Source of the DNA: Kosakonia sp. H02
Lineage (GTDB): Bacteria; Pseudomonadota; Gammaproteobacteria; Enterobacterales; Enterobacteriaceae
NCBI GenBank assembly: GCA_030704225.1
Contig: CP131915.1
Location: forward strand, 2,294,001 to 2,358,000
Reading direction: 5' to 3'
DNA length: 64,000 nt
The notes beneath the pieces are model-generated. The model was not told the origin of the DNA. It ran no database searches and was given only the letters and a program-made list of their open reading frames with translations. Of this stretch, positions 49,837 to 59,853 are shown one piece after another (the stretch's first letter is position 1; each line of letters opens with the position of its first letter). The position numbers and the translations under genes are program-made.

Positions 49837-52800
49837 CTAAAACTCAAACTGATAGAGCAAATCAAGTGCCTGATCTACGCCAGACACCGCTTCAAGATAC
49901 AGCTTAGGCATCAGGCGATAACGTAACGTGAGAGTCGCCAGTGAGTCAAAAATTCCTACACCATATTTTACTTGTAGACCCGGCAGCACATAGCCGCTGA
50001 CCACCACCTGCGAGGAATCACCGACCCCCTGCGTGTCCAGCGCCAGATTGCTGACCCCGAAAGTCTCGCCGATTTTACCCACAACCTGACCACTTTGTGC
50101 AACCCCTAAGCCAATTAGCATGGAGGTCATCGCCGCGCTGTCGCTCTGTTCACTCTCCAGCCCCTGCCCGCGCAGCAGATAGGAGAGTGCTTCCTGTTGC
50201 GACATCGCCGGGTCGGAGAAGATCTCCGCTTTCGGTTCGTCCGCCGAGCCAGTGACGCGCACGCCAGCAATCACGTCATTTTCGGTGGATTCAGGATTAC
50301 GTATCGCCTCAATATTCAACAGTGGCTGATCCGGCGGACCGGAGAAGAGCAGCTCGCCTTTACGCACAATCAGATCCTGACCGTACGCGCGAAAACGCCC
50401 TTCCGGGATATTGATCTGCCCGTTCAGCCCCAGGCCTTGTTTATCCTGCGCCACTTTCAGATCGCCCGTCAGCCGCGCTCGCAGACCAAAGGCATCCAGC
50501 CGCACGTTGTTACCGACATGAACGGTCACGTTGCTGTTGATCGGGATTGCCGCGCTTTTTGCCTCTTCCGGCTGCAAATCTTTATTCAGCATCACCTCAT
50601 CGCTGGAAACGCCAACCGCGCTTTCCGGCACATCATGCACCACGATGCGCGCCCACGGCACATCGACACTGCCGTCGAGGGTAAACAGGCTGGGTGTTGC
50701 TTCAAACACCACATCCGGCGACACATCCAGGCGCACCATTGGCGGCACGGTGATGCGTACTTTGCTGCCTTTCGCCGCGATACGCGCCCGCCAGTTGTCG
50801 ATTTGACTCCAGTCGGCATCGCCGCTGAGATTAATTTGCCCCTGCCCGGTGCGCACCACGCCTTGCAGCGTCGAACGCGTCCCGTTGAAGTTCATCGCCA
50901 GTTGGCTGGGCTGCATGTCGAACGGCATAAAGTTGCCCTCCACATCCAGCGCGTTCAGCCCCAGTTGACCAAACAGTTGCGGGCTTTGTGCGTTACCGCC
51001 CAGCCGCAGATTCGCGTTCAGCGTCCCCGCCGCTTTCTCGCCGCGGCTGAAGATGGCGTTCGCCATTGCCAGCGAGAAGTTGCGAATATTCACATTCCCG
51101 CCGAGATTGCGCCGCCCTTGCGGGTCGGTTACCTGCACCTGGCCGTCGAACTGGCCGTTATTGGTCAGGCGCATTAACCAGCCAAAATCGGCGCGGTTAT
51201 TTTGCAGCTTCGCATTAATATTCAGCGTGTCGAAGGCCACCGGCAACGGCGAACCGTTAACCACCTGCGTCACTTTCACCCCGCGCCCGGAAAGCGTCAC
51301 CTGCCCCTGCGGCAAGCCCTCTTTGGTGGTGTCCCAGCTTACATCCGCTTTCCCGCTGAACACGCCGCTTGCCTGGGTGGTGTCCGGCATAAACGGTTTC
51401 AGCATCGCCAGATCAAAGCGGTTGAGATTGACCACTGCGCGCCCAGCGGCGCCCGCATCAATCGTCTGCGGGATACACAATTCCGCGCTCGGGTTCAGCC
51501 AGCAATGCGGGCCGATAGCTATTTTTTGCTCCTGATTGCGATAGTCCAGCGCAATGGCGCGCGTGAGCGACCACGGGCCAACCGGCGTGGCAAAACGCGT
51601 ATCGCTCAGGGTGCCTTTCCAGCGCTGCTGCTGGCGATCAAAACTCCCCGCCAGCGTTAGCTGCCCGGAAACCGGCTCGCCCTGCACGCGCAGTTGCAAC
51701 TTATGCTGCTTCTCATTGCCGTCGGCGACAAGCGTCGCCAGGCTGATATTCACGCCAGGTTGCGCAATGCGCTCCACGCGCACGTTCAGCTTGCCGCCGA
51801 TCTGATCGCTTGATTTCACATCGCCCTCCACGCGCACGCGGGCGATGGAAAGTTCCTGCCAGCGCAGATTGTTGGCGGTGATATCCGCCAGCGCCTGCGG
51901 CGCATCCACGGTGCCGCGCACTTTCACCACGCCTTTTGCCGTGCCACCAAGGCCTGGCAGCGCGTTATTCAGCCCCGGCGCATCGATGGTGGCATCAAGG
52001 TTGAGATCTTTAACCCCCAGCTCGCCTTTGATATCGGCGCTGTTTTTGCCCAGTTCCACATGCAATCCGGGGATCGTCCACTGCAAGTAGCTGTTGCCTT
52101 TTAACTGTCCGTCAACATTGACCTTGTTCTGCTTCACGTTGCCGCTCAGTTTCAGCTCCGGCACATCAACCTGCCAGGTGCCGCCATACAGGCTGCCGCG
52201 CGTTTTCACCAAACCGTTGAGTTTCGACGGCCAGTCCGGGAAGGCTTTTGCTGTATCGATCCCCTTCAGCGCCAGTTCGCCGCGCCAGCTAATGGCTTGC
52301 TGCCAGTCGAGCAGCGCTTTCAGTTCGGTGGTGCCTTCCAGCGCCGCAATGGAGAGTTTATCGAGGTTAAGCTGTTGCTCGTTGCCCTTGCCATCCAGCG
52401 TGATGGTGGCGGGCGGGATCTGCTGGCCTTTTACCGCCGTGCGGAAAGAGAGTGCGTAATCGGTCATTTTGCCGGTAAATTTCAGCTTCAGATCGTCGGC
52501 CTGATACTGCTTTTCGCCGGTAAACGGCCAGTAGAGTTGCTGGCTGGTGATGTCGAGGTTCAGCGGCAAACCGGCTTCCGCCAGTTGCGTTTGCGCCCGC
52601 AGCACCATATCGACCGGGCCGGAGAGATTCACGCCAATCTCAAGCTGCTTACGCATTTCGCCGCCGACTTTCAGCTTCACTTTCTCGCCTTTCAGCGGGT
52701 CGACATTGAGCGTGGAATTCAGCGTGATATCCACCGGCCAGTTATCGCGCAGTTGCGCGCTGCCGGTGGCATTGACCTGGCCCTGGTTGGAATCGATATC

Positions 52801-53616
52801 CAGCGCGTCGAGCGTCATTTGCCCGTCGATGCTACTCACTTTCAGCAGCAGGCTGCGCACCAGAATGTCGGTATCGCCAGTTAAGCGCAGTTGCTCGCCG
52901 CGAAATTCTTCAATGTTGAGATTGAGCGGCAAATGGACATCAGTCATCTCCGGCAGTAGCGGTTTTTCAAACAGCGCTTTGAGGGTTTCGCCCAGCGGCT
53001 TCTCTTGCGGTTGCGGGTTCTGAATTTTTGGCTCGACGACCTCTTCTTGCGCCACATCCGCCACTTTCGGCAGCGCAATCAGCAGGCCTTGCAGCGAGGT
53101 GGGTTTCAGGGTCAGGTTTTTCTCTTGCCAGTTCAGCCCGGAACTGAAGTCCATCACCGACACGGTGGTGTCGTCGATTTTGATATTGACGTTGTGCAGC
53201 GCCACCCGGCTGAGGGTAATCGGGTACGGCGTCGAGAGGTTCAGCGGCCCGCTCTCTTCCTCTTCTTCCACCTGCTCAGCGGGGGGCATTTTTTTACTGT
53301 CGACAGCCACATTAATGTCTTTAAGCGACAAATCGTTGACACACACGCTGCTGCTGCGCAGGCACCCCAAATTGAGCGCGAAGTGGATTTCCCCGGCGTT
53401 CACCGCCACGCCCGGCTGCGTATAACGGATGTTTTTCAGCGACAGATCGCGCCAGCCGCCGGTGACCTGGCCAATCTCCAGCCCCGGCACCCAGCGGTTC
53501 GCCGCGTTAAACAGCAGATGCAGCCCGCTGGTGGTGCCCACCAGAAAGGCAACGGTGCCCAGCACTAACAGGATAAACACCAGTACGCCGAGGCTGATTT
53601 TCTTCCATAAACTCAT
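49837..53616 (-). CDS. tamB: Translocation and assembly module protein TamB
   Basis: A 1259-residue AsmA-like bridge protein anchored by one N-terminal helix (SLGVLVFILLVLGTVAFLVGTTSGL) and spanning the periplasm as a long beta-taco, ending in the DUF490/TamB domain that contacts TamA (about the last 350 residues, with LNGQINIPEGRFRAYGQDLIVRKGELLFSG and LRYRLMPKLYLEAVSG). It helps outer-membrane protein insertion and, with YhdP and YdbH, phospholipid transport to the outer membrane. Same length as in E. coli. ATGA overlap with tamA. Confidence 0.97.
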   Translation of the reverse strand: MSLWKKISLGVLVFILLVLGTVAFLVGTTSGLHLLFNAANRWVPGLEIGQVTGGWRDLSLKNIRYTQPGVAVNAGEIHFALNLGCLRSSSVCVNDLSLKDINVAVDSKKMPPAEQVEEEEESGPLNLSTPYPITLSRVALHNVNIKIDDTTVSVMDFSSGLNWQEKNLTLKPTSLQGLLIALPKVADVAQEEVVEPKIQNPQPQEKPLGETLKALFEKPLLPEMTDVHLPLNLNIEEFRGEQLRLTGDTDILVRSLLLKVSSIDGQMTLDALDIDSNQGQVNATGSAQLRDNWPVDITLNSTLNVDPLKGEKVKLKVGGEMRKQLEIGVNLSGPVDMVLRAQTQLAEAGLPLNLDITSQQLYWPFTGEKQYQADDLKLKFTGKMTDYALSFRTAVKGQQIPPATITLDGKGNEQQLNLDKLSIAALEGTTELKALLDWQQAISWRGELALKGIDTAKAFPDWPSKLNGLVKTRGSLYGGTWQVDVPELKLSGNVKQNKVNVDGQLKGNSYLQWTIPGLHVELGKNSADIKGELGVKDLNLDATIDAPGLNNALPGLGGTAKGVVKVRGTVDAPQALADITANNLRWQELSIARVRVEGDVKSSDQIGGKLNVRVERIAQPGVNISLATLVADGNEKQHKLQLRVQGEPVSGQLTLAGSFDRQQQRWKGTLSDTRFATPVGPWSLTRAIALDYRNQEQKIAIGPHCWLNPSAELCIPQTIDAGAAGRAVVNLNRFDLAMLKPFMPDTTQASGVFSGKADVSWDTTKEGLPQGQVTLSGRGVKVTQVVNGSPLPVAFDTLNINAKLQNNRADFGWLMRLTNNGQFDGQVQVTDPQGRRNLGGNVNIRNFSLAMANAIFSRGEKAAGTLNANLRLGGNAQSPQLFGQLGLNALDVEGNFMPFDMQPSQLAMNFNGTRSTLQGVVRTGQGQINLSGDADWSQIDNWRARIAAKGSKVRITVPPMVRLDVSPDVVFEATPSLFTLDGSVDVPWARIVVHDVPESAVGVSSDEVMLNKDLQPEEAKSAAIPINSNVTVHVGNNVRLDAFGLRARLTGDLKVAQDKQGLGLNGQINIPEGRFRAYGQDLIVRKGELLFSGPPDQPLLNIEAIRNPESTENDVIAGVRVTGSADEPKAEIFSDPAMSQQEALSYLLRGQGLESEQSDSAAMTSMLIGLGVAQSGQVVGKIGETFGVSNLALDTQGVGDSSQVVVSGYVLPGLQVKYGVGIFDSLATLTLRYRLMPKLYLEAVSGVDQALDLLYQFEF

Positions 53617-55346
53617 AATTCCGGCCCCAACCCGATGTAAAACTGTAACCCGTGCTCATCTTTGTCGCCGACGGGAACCGCGAAATCGAGCTTGACTGGC
53701 CCCACCGGCGACTGCCAGCGCACGCCGACACCCGCGCCGGTTTTAAAGTCGCTGCGGCGGATATCGCTCACCGCTTCGCCGCTATCAACAAAGACTGCGC
53801 CCCACCACTTGCCGGTCACGTTGTATTGATACTCCAGCGAACCGGTCGCCAGTTTTGAGGCACCGATCAGTTTGCCTTCGTCATTTTCCGGCGCGATGGA
53901 TTTATATTTATAGCCGCGAATACTGCGATCGCCCCCGGCGAAGAAGCGCAGATCCGGCGGAACGCGATCGAAATCGCCGGTTTCGATCCAGCCCAGATTG
54001 CCGCGCACCACAAAACGGTGGCGGTCATAGAGCGTACGGATCCAGACGTTTTGCGCCTGCAAGACCAGGAAGTCGACATCCGATCCCCAGGCGGTATTCG
54101 AGTAATCCACCGAATAGCGCTGCGAATCGCCCCAGGTGGGCATCAGCCCGCCGCGCGAACGGGTACGGCTGACCATGACGCCCGGATAGAGCAGCATGGT
54201 GGTATTGGTGACGTTGGCCTGGGTAAAGTGATCGAGACTCCAGCGCAGGTTGATGGCGCGCTGCCAGCCGCTGGAGAGATCCCAGTAACGCGACAGCGCA
54301 AGGGTGGTGGAATCAGCTTCGGTATCGTTCAGGTCGGTGCGTTTAAACCCGCCCTGCACCAGGTAATATTGCTCCAGCGGGTTTTTCAGCAGCGGTATTT
54401 TGTAGCTGAAGTCCAGTTGCTGCTCCGGTGCTGAGACGCTCATGGTGGTGGTCAGGCTGTGGCCGTAAGAGTTGATCCACGGCTTTTTCCATGTGGCTTT
54501 AACGCGCGGCCCAACGTCGGTGGAGTAACCGACGCCCGTTTCGAGGGTATTTTTAGTGCGCGGCGATACCACACCTTTCAGCGGCAGCACTTTGGTTTTG
54601 CGCGCTTTGTCGAATTCCGGCGCGACAATCACCGAGTTAAACCAGCCGGTGGCCGATAAACGGCGGTTAAGTTCCGCCAGATCCTGAGTCTGGTAGTAAT
54701 CACCTTCGTGAAAAGGCACGAGATTTTGCAGATATTCGTCGCGGATTTGCGAGCCTTCGAAAGTGACCGCGCCAAAACGGTAGCGCTGGCCGCTGTCATA
54801 ATCGATATCCCAGAATGCCTGTTGACGCTCAAGCGAGACACCAAGCTGGCTTTTGTTGAACTGGCTGTCGAAGTAGCCTTTACGCAGTGCGACGCTGGTA
54901 AGAGATTTTTTGAAGCTGTCGTAATCGTGGTGATTTAATACCGTGCCGATGGCAGGACGTTTTTTGAGGAGTGCCAGATAATCACTGTCGGTGCGCGCGC
55001 CACCGCGCAGGATCACATCCGTCCCGCCGATGCGCACGGGCTCCCCGGCTTTGACACGGGCAATCAGCACCTGACGCCCTTTCTCCGGCGGCGGGCGCAG
55101 TTCGAAATCAATGGTCGGCTCGTAGTAGCCTAACGCTTTTAACCCTTCGCGGATGGCATCATCAACGCGAGCCTGAAAGCGTCGGTCAGGCGTGACTTCA
55201 TCACTTTCGATGGTCGATAACTGGGCGCGCACGTTTTTTCGCAGTTCGCCGGTTAGCCCCTCAAGTTGCAATCGCACATTAGCGGCGAAAGCCGTTTCGC
55301 TCACCAGCAACAAACCGGCAAGATATAAAAGACGGATCTTTGGCAC
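53613..55346 (-). CDS. tamA: Outer-membrane protein TamA
   Basis: An Omp85-family barrel of 577 residues: signal peptide (about 21 residues, ending AFA), three POTRA domains (to about residue 265) and a 16-strand barrel with the conserved VRGF-type loop-6 motif in its Tam form (FAGGDRSIRGYKY) and C-terminal LQFYIGLGPEL. Nearly identical to E. coli TamA. GTG start behind AGGAG. Works with TamB. Confidence 0.97.
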   Translation of the reverse strand: MPKIRLLYLAGLLLVSETAFAANVRLQLEGLTGELRKNVRAQLSTIESDEVTPDRRFQARVDDAIREGLKALGYYEPTIDFELRPPPEKGRQVLIARVKAGEPVRIGGTDVILRGGARTDSDYLALLKKRPAIGTVLNHHDYDSFKKSLTSVALRKGYFDSQFNKSQLGVSLERQQAFWDIDYDSGQRYRFGAVTFEGSQIRDEYLQNLVPFHEGDYYQTQDLAELNRRLSATGWFNSVIVAPEFDKARKTKVLPLKGVVSPRTKNTLETGVGYSTDVGPRVKATWKKPWINSYGHSLTTTMSVSAPEQQLDFSYKIPLLKNPLEQYYLVQGGFKRTDLNDTEADSTTLALSRYWDLSSGWQRAINLRWSLDHFTQANVTNTTMLLYPGVMVSRTRSRGGLMPTWGDSQRYSVDYSNTAWGSDVDFLVLQAQNVWIRTLYDRHRFVVRGNLGWIETGDFDRVPPDLRFFAGGDRSIRGYKYKSIAPENDEGKLIGASKLATGSLEYQYNVTGKWWGAVFVDSGEAVSDIRRSDFKTGAGVGVRWQSPVGPVKLDFAVPVGDKDEHGLQFYIGLGPEL

Positions 55347-55593
55347 GTTCTCTCCTGAATATCCTCGCTCCCACCCCTGGAAGGAAACGTAAGCGCAGCT
55401 CCGCGCTGGGCCTGATTCTGCCTTTAATGACAGAACGCAGGCTGATAAAAACCCGAAAAAGCGGGTTGAAAAACGGACGACTACCCCAAAATTTCTTATG
55501 TTTAAATCTAGTCGGATTTATGCCGTTTATTGTGTTAAAACACACGCCTTAACACAACCCTAACCGCAATTACCCTCTCCGGGAGGTATTACC

Positions 55594-56238
55594 GTGAGTC
55601 TGCTCGATAAAAAAGACCTTGTTTCTCAGTCTGATGCATTGCCGGGGCGCAGCACACCGATGCCTGTTGCCAGTTTACATGCCGTTAACGAGCATTCAAT
55701 GACCCATGTTCCGGAAGGCATGGAAATTGCGCTGTTCGCGATGGGCTGTTTCTGGGGCGTTGAGCGTCTGTTCTGGCAGCTTGATGGCGTTTACAGCACC
55801 GCCGCAGGCTACACCGGCGGCTATACGCCGAACCCAACCTATCGCGAAGTGTGCACCGGGCAAACCGGTCACGCCGAAGCGGTGCGCGTGGTGTATGACC
55901 CTGCCGTTGTCAGCTACGAGCAACTGTTGCAGGTGTTCTGGGAGAATCACGATCCGGCGCAAGGTATGCGCCAGGGGAACGATCTTGGCACACAATACCG
56001 TTCGGCAATTTATCCCTTAACGCCAGAACAAAACGAAGCCGCACGCGAAAGCCTGGCACGTTTCCAGGCCGCAATGCGCGAAGCGGGTGACGCGCGTACC
56101 GTCACCACAGAAATTACCACCGCAAAACCGTTCTATTACGCGGAAGATGAGCATCAGCAGTATTTATATAAAAATCCGCAGGGATATTGCGGCATTGGCG
56201 GCATTGGCGTGTGCTTGCCGCCGCAGTTGAACCCTTAG
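55594..56238 (+). CDS. msrA: Peptide methionine sulfoxide reductase MsrA
   Basis: Reduces methionine-S-sulfoxide in proteins. The 214-residue enzyme has the catalytic GCFWGVE (Cys52) and the resolving cysteines Cys199 and Cys207 near the C terminus (GYCGIGGIGVC). Two residues longer than E. coli MsrA. GTG start behind a strong GGGAGG. Divergent from tamA across 247 bases without other visible genes. Confidence 0.97.
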   Translation: MSLLDKKDLVSQSDALPGRSTPMPVASLHAVNEHSMTHVPEGMEIALFAMGCFWGVERLFWQLDGVYSTAAGYTGGYTPNPTYREVCTGQTGHAEAVRVVYDPAVVSYEQLLQVFWENHDPAQGMRQGNDLGTQYRSAIYPLTPEQNEAARESLARFQAAMREAGDARTVTTEITTAKPFYYAEDEHQQYLYKNPQGYCGIGGIGVCLPPQLNP

Positions 56239-56273
56239 GGTTCTGCGGAAATAATCGCCTAAAGGAGGCAAGA

Positions 56274-56315
56274 ATGAAGCCGCTGGCAGCCTGTAACAGG
56301 CTTACGCTATACTAA
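56274..56315 (+). CDS. Possible leader peptide upstream of paeA
   Basis: A 13-codon ORF, MKPLAACNRLTLY, behind an excellent AAAGGAGG ribosome site six bases before the ATG. It lies between msrA and paeA. The ORF end overlaps a TATACT sequence (56308-56313) that could itself be a -10 element for paeA, in which case the peptide would only be made from read-through transcripts. No known leader is matched; listed because the ribosome site is far better than that of paeA. Confidence 0.35.
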   Translation: MKPLAACNRLTLY

Positions 56316-56419
56316 CGGCGAAATTGCCGGTCCACCGCTTCGGGTCGGCATTCATTGTGTTTACCACATGGATATTCCAAAAAACCCTTCCGAGGATCCG
56401 GTTAATAGCTGGATAAATT

Positions 56420-57754
56420 ATGTTAAACAGTATCTTAGTCATACTCTGTCTGATCGCGGTGAGTGCGTTTTTCTCGTTATCCGAGATATCGCTCGCCGCA
56501 TCGCGAAAAATCAAACTTAAACTGCTTGCCGATGATGGCAACATCAATGCGCAACGCATTCTCAAGATGCAGGAAAACCCCGGGACCTTCTTTACCGTCG
56601 TGCAAATTGGCCTTAACGCCGTTGCGATTCTGGGCGGTATTGTCGGCGACGCGGCATTCTCGCCAGCATTTTACAACCTGCTGCTCAATGTCGTTTCCCC
56701 GGAGCTGGCGGATCAACTGAGCTTTATTATCTCCTTCTCACTGGTAACCGGGATGTTCATCCTCTTTGCCGACCTGACACCGAAACGCATCGGTATGATT
56801 GCGCCAGAAGTTGTGGCTTTGCGCATCATCAACCCGATGCGCTTCTGTTTGTTTGTCTTCCGCCCGCTGGTCTGGTTCTTTAACGGCATGGCGAATGTCA
56901 TTTTCCGTATCTTCAAACTGCCGATGGTGCGTAAAGACGACATCACCTCTGATGATATCTACGCCGTTGTGGAAGCCGGTGCGTTAGCCGGGGTGCTGCG
57001 TAAACAGGAACATGAACTGATTGAGAACGTCTTCGAGCTGGAATCGCGCACCGTGCCGTCGTCGATGACCTCGCGTGAAAACGTGATTTGGTTTGACCTG
57101 CACGAAGATGAGCAGAGCCTGAAAAACAAGGTATCTGAACATCCACACTCGAAATTTCTGGTCTGTAACGGCGATATCGACCACATCGTTGGTTATGTCG
57201 ATTCCAAAGATCTGCTGAACCGCGTGCTGGCGAATCAAAGCATGGCCCTGAGCAGCGGGGTGCAGATCCGCAACACGTTGATTGTGCCGGACACCTTAAC
57301 GCTCTCCGAAGCGCTGGAAAGTTTCAAAACCGCCGGGGAAGACTTTGCGGTGATCATGAACGAATACGCGCTGGTGGTCGGCGTCATCACCCTGAACGAC
57401 GTGATGACCACGCTGATGGGCGACCTGGTGGGCCAGGTGGAAGAGATGATTGTCGCCCGCGACGAAAACTCATGGTTGATCGACGGCGGTACGCCGATTG
57501 ATGACGTTATGCGCGTGCTGGATATCGACGAGTTCCCGCAGTCCGGCAACTATGAAACCATCGGCGGCTTCATGATGTTTATGCTGCGGAAAATCCCGAA
57601 ACGCACCGATGCGGTGAAGTTCTCTGGCTACAAATTCGAAGTGGTGGATATCGACAACTACCGTATCGATCAGTTGCTGGTGACCCGCATCGACACCAGA
57701 GCGGCCGTGTTAACGCCTAAGCTGCCGGATGTTGAAGATAAAGGCGCGGCGTAA
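56420..57754 (+). CDS. paeA: Polyamine exporter PaeA (YtfL), CNNM/CBS/CorC protein
   Basis: A 444-residue inner-membrane protein: CNNM transmembrane domain (to about residue 190), two CBS domains (about 210-330) and a C-terminal CorC_HlyC domain. Very similar to E. coli and Salmonella YtfL, reported as a putrescine/cadaverine exporter that protects stationary cells. The tail is slightly shorter than E. coli and reads VEEMIVARDENSWLIDGG. The ribosome site (GGAT) is weak. A terminator follows. Confidence 0.95.
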   Translation: MLNSILVILCLIAVSAFFSLSEISLAASRKIKLKLLADDGNINAQRILKMQENPGTFFTVVQIGLNAVAILGGIVGDAAFSPAFYNLLLNVVSPELADQLSFIISFSLVTGMFILFADLTPKRIGMIAPEVVALRIINPMRFCLFVFRPLVWFFNGMANVIFRIFKLPMVRKDDITSDDIYAVVEAGALAGVLRKQEHELIENVFELESRTVPSSMTSRENVIWFDLHEDEQSLKNKVSEHPHSKFLVCNGDIDHIVGYVDSKDLLNRVLANQSMALSSGVQIRNTLIVPDTLTLSEALESFKTAGEDFAVIMNEYALVVGVITLNDVMTTLMGDLVGQVEEMIVARDENSWLIDGGTPIDDVMRVLDIDEFPQSGNYETIGGFMMFMLRKIPKRTDAVKFSGYKFEVVDIDNYRIDQLLVTRIDTRAAVLTPKLPDVEDKGAA

Positions 57755-57773
57755 TGCCGGAAGCAGAAATGTC

Positions 57774-57798
57774 AACGGCCCCATTGGGGCCGTTTTTT
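57774..57798. terminator. Terminator between paeA and ytfK
   Basis: ACGGCCCC (57775-57782) pairs with GGGGCCGT (57786-57793) around a 3-base loop, then six T. It lies between convergent genes. Confidence 0.9.
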
Positions 57799-57830
57799 AT
57801 AGTACTTAAACTACTGCATAGCACGACTGG

Positions 57831-58037
57831 TTAAGCCATCTCGGTTTGCAGACGCAGAACCTGACGGTTAACTTCAGACATCACAGACAGATGCTGTTTG
57901 TCTTTCACTTTCGGGATAAGGATTTTGCCCTTATCAAACTCGAAAGCGCCAACGTCCTTGATATACAACCGTCCACGGAACAGGATTTTGACGTACTTTG
58001 CCACCTGAAGTGGGTTGTAACGTTGGAAAATTTTCAT
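57831..58037 (-). CDS. ytfK: Stringent-response modulator YtfK
   Basis: A 68-residue DUF1107 protein differing from E. coli YtfK at only a couple of positions (MKIFQRYNPLQVAKYVKILFRG... onward). In E. coli it binds SpoT and shifts it towards (p)ppGpp synthesis under phosphate or fatty-acid starvation. Start at 58037 behind AGGAGAG; an upstream extension is not conserved. Divergent from ytfJ. Confidence 0.97.
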   Translation of the reverse strand: MKIFQRYNPLQVAKYVKILFRGRLYIKDVGAFEFDKGKILIPKVKDKQHLSVMSEVNRQVLRLQTEMA

Positions 58038-58372
58038 TGTTGTATCTCTCCTGTAAAGCATTACGCCCTTGCGGTGCCACAATCGGCCCGACGTGAATGA
58101 GCGCAAATTTTGTTGCCCAATGACTATAGTTCAGAACCTGACTGATACATAGTGTGTATGGGTTTATTTACCTTTTGATGACAATTATTCAGAATTTTCT
58201 TTTCACACCTTGAAACAACGCAGTATAACCCCGCATTTTTTCACGGATATGTGCGTTCGCCCGCAAACTGGCATCCGGATTGCGGGAAAAGCGTATTGAT
58301 CGCACTTATGATTAAAGTGACGCATTAAGTGGTCGGATCACCTGCATAAACAACAAGAGACAAGGACACACC
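58038..58372. other. Divergent ytfK-ytfJ intergenic region
   Basis: A 335-base AT-rich region without a visible gene. A -10-like TATAGT for ytfK can be read on the minus strand at 58123-58128. No convincing Pho box was found by eye although ytfK is phosphate-regulated in E. coli. Confidence 0.5.
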
Positions 58373-58930
58373 ATGACCCTACGTAACATCCTGGCAGCGA
58401 CATGCTTGTTACTGCCGCTGGTCGCTTCGGCACATAACTTCGAGACCAACCAGCGCGTGCCGCCTGTGGGCATAGCCGACAGAGGGGAACTGCTTCTTGA
58501 TAACGATAAGTTTAGCTATAAAAAATGGAATAGCGCCCAGCTTCCAGGAAAAGTGCGGGTTGTGATGCATATTGCCGGTCGGACCTCGGCAAAAGAGAAG
58601 AATGCCGCGCTGATTGAAGCCATCAAAAGCGCGAAACTGCCGCACGATAAATACCAGACCACCACCATCGTAAATACTGACGACGCCATTCCCGGCAGCG
58701 CGATGTTTGTGCGCAGCAGCCTTGAGAGCAATAAAAAGCTCTATCCGTGGTCACAATTTATTGTCGACAGCGAAGGCACAACGCGCAAAGCCTGGCAGCT
58801 TGAAGAAGAGAGTTCCGCGATTGTGGTGCTGGATAAAGAAGGCCGCGTGCAGTTTGCGAAAGATGGCGGTTTGACCCAGAAAGAAGTGCAGCAGGTGGTC
58901 GACCTGCTGCACAAATTACTCAGTAAATAG
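58373..58930 (+). CDS. ytfJ: Periplasmic thioredoxin-like protein YtfJ
   Basis: A 185-residue exported protein: signal peptide of 20 residues (MTLRNILAATCLLLPLVASA) then a thioredoxin-like fold without a CXXC pair (VRVVMHIAGRTSAKEKNAALIEA, SAIVVLDKEGRVQFAKDG). Close to E. coli YtfJ; function unknown. Its last 11 bases overlap the end of the convergent cysQ gene. Confidence 0.94.
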   Translation: MTLRNILAATCLLLPLVASAHNFETNQRVPPVGIADRGELLLDNDKFSYKKWNSAQLPGKVRVVMHIAGRTSAKEKNAALIEAIKSAKLPHDKYQTTTIVNTDDAIPGSAMFVRSSLESNKKLYPWSQFIVDSEGTTRKAWQLEEESSAIVVLDKEGRVQFAKDGGLTQKEVQQVVDLLHKLLSK

Positions 58931-59663
58931 AGACCCGGAAGCCGGGGTTGAGGAACGATTCACGCGGGGTGTAATCCAGAGTGCGCCCCTGCCAGTCGTG
59001 AACATGCGCCCCGGCGGCCACCGCAACGGCGTGACCCGCCGCCGTATCCCACACGCTGGTTGGCCCGAAACGCGGGTACAATTGCGCCTTCCCTTCCGCC
59101 ACCAGACAGAATTTCAGCGACGAACCGATTGCCGTGGTCTGGTGTTCACCCAGTTGCTGGAGATATTCCCCCAGTTCCGCATCATTGGCGTGAGAACGGC
59201 TGACCACCACCAATGGCGGACGCGCATCACGCACCCGAATGGGCTGACGGTTACCCGCTTCATCTTTCCAGGCTTTGCCGTCGGCGGCCGCGTACATCAC
59301 TTTCAGCACCGGCGCGTAAACCACACCCATCACCGGTTTCCCCTTTTCGATCAAGGCGATATTGACGGTAAACTCACCGTTACGCTTGATAAACTCTTTG
59401 GTGCCGTCCAGCGGATCCACCAGCCAGTACCGATCCCAGTGCTGGCGAACGTCCCACGCGGGCGGATCTTCTTCCGACAGGACAGGAATGTCCGGCGTCA
59501 GCGCCTGCAAGCCCCGCGCAATCACATGGTGCGCCGCAATATCCGCTGCCGTGACTGGAGAATCATCCACTTTACTGGTGACCTCCATCGGTTTGTGACC
59601 GTCATACACCTGCATAATGGCATCACCCGCTTCCCGCGCGAGCTGACAAATTGCATCTAACAT
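58920..59663 (-). CDS. cysQ: 3'(2'),5'-bisphosphate nucleotidase CysQ
   Basis: Hydrolyses PAP (and PAPS) to AMP, clearing the by-product of sulfate assimilation. The 247-residue protein is an inositol-monophosphatase-fold enzyme with metal motifs LSEEDPP, DPLDGTKEFIKRNGEFTVNIAL and WDTAAGHAVA. The ATG at 59663 is chosen since GAGG sits five bases upstream; a GTG two codons before it is too close. Divergent from cpdB. Confidence 0.97.
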   Translation of the reverse strand: MLDAICQLAREAGDAIMQVYDGHKPMEVTSKVDDSPVTAADIAAHHVIARGLQALTPDIPVLSEEDPPAWDVRQHWDRYWLVDPLDGTKEFIKRNGEFTVNIALIEKGKPVMGVVYAPVLKVMYAAADGKAWKDEAGNRQPIRVRDARPPLVVVSRSHANDAELGEYLQQLGEHQTTAIGSSLKFCLVAEGKAQLYPRFGPTSVWDTAAGHAVAVAAGAHVHDWQGRTLDYTPRESFLNPGFRVSIY

Positions 59664-59770
59664 ATCCACCTCTTGTCTGTTCAGTGGTTTGTAACTCGTT
59701 GTTTTACTTATATCGCATTGCGCCGGAATCTGCCATCTGTGAGAACGATTGCAGTTTCTTTGCTCACCTT

Positions 59771-59786
59771 TATGGCACTATTCACA
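59771..59786. promoter_or_regulatory. CRP-like site between cysQ and cpdB
   Basis: TATGG-cactat-TCACA has a perfect right half and three of five left-half positions of the CRP core consensus. cpdB is catabolite-controlled in E. coli. It lies 68 bases before the cpdB start. Confidence 0.4.
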
Positions 59787-59853
59787 ATTCTGTAAGCAAC
59801 AGTATGTACATAACAATTTCTTTTGTGGATGAGATCGAAAAAGGACGCTTCTG

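Noticed and set aside
50197..51177. 326-codon ORF opposite tamB
   Set aside because: Antisense to conserved tamB, His/Arg-rich, no domain.
58160..58200. Pho box upstream of ytfK
   Set aside because: Only one TTGTCAT half is present; the second half does not fit at the required 11-base spacing.
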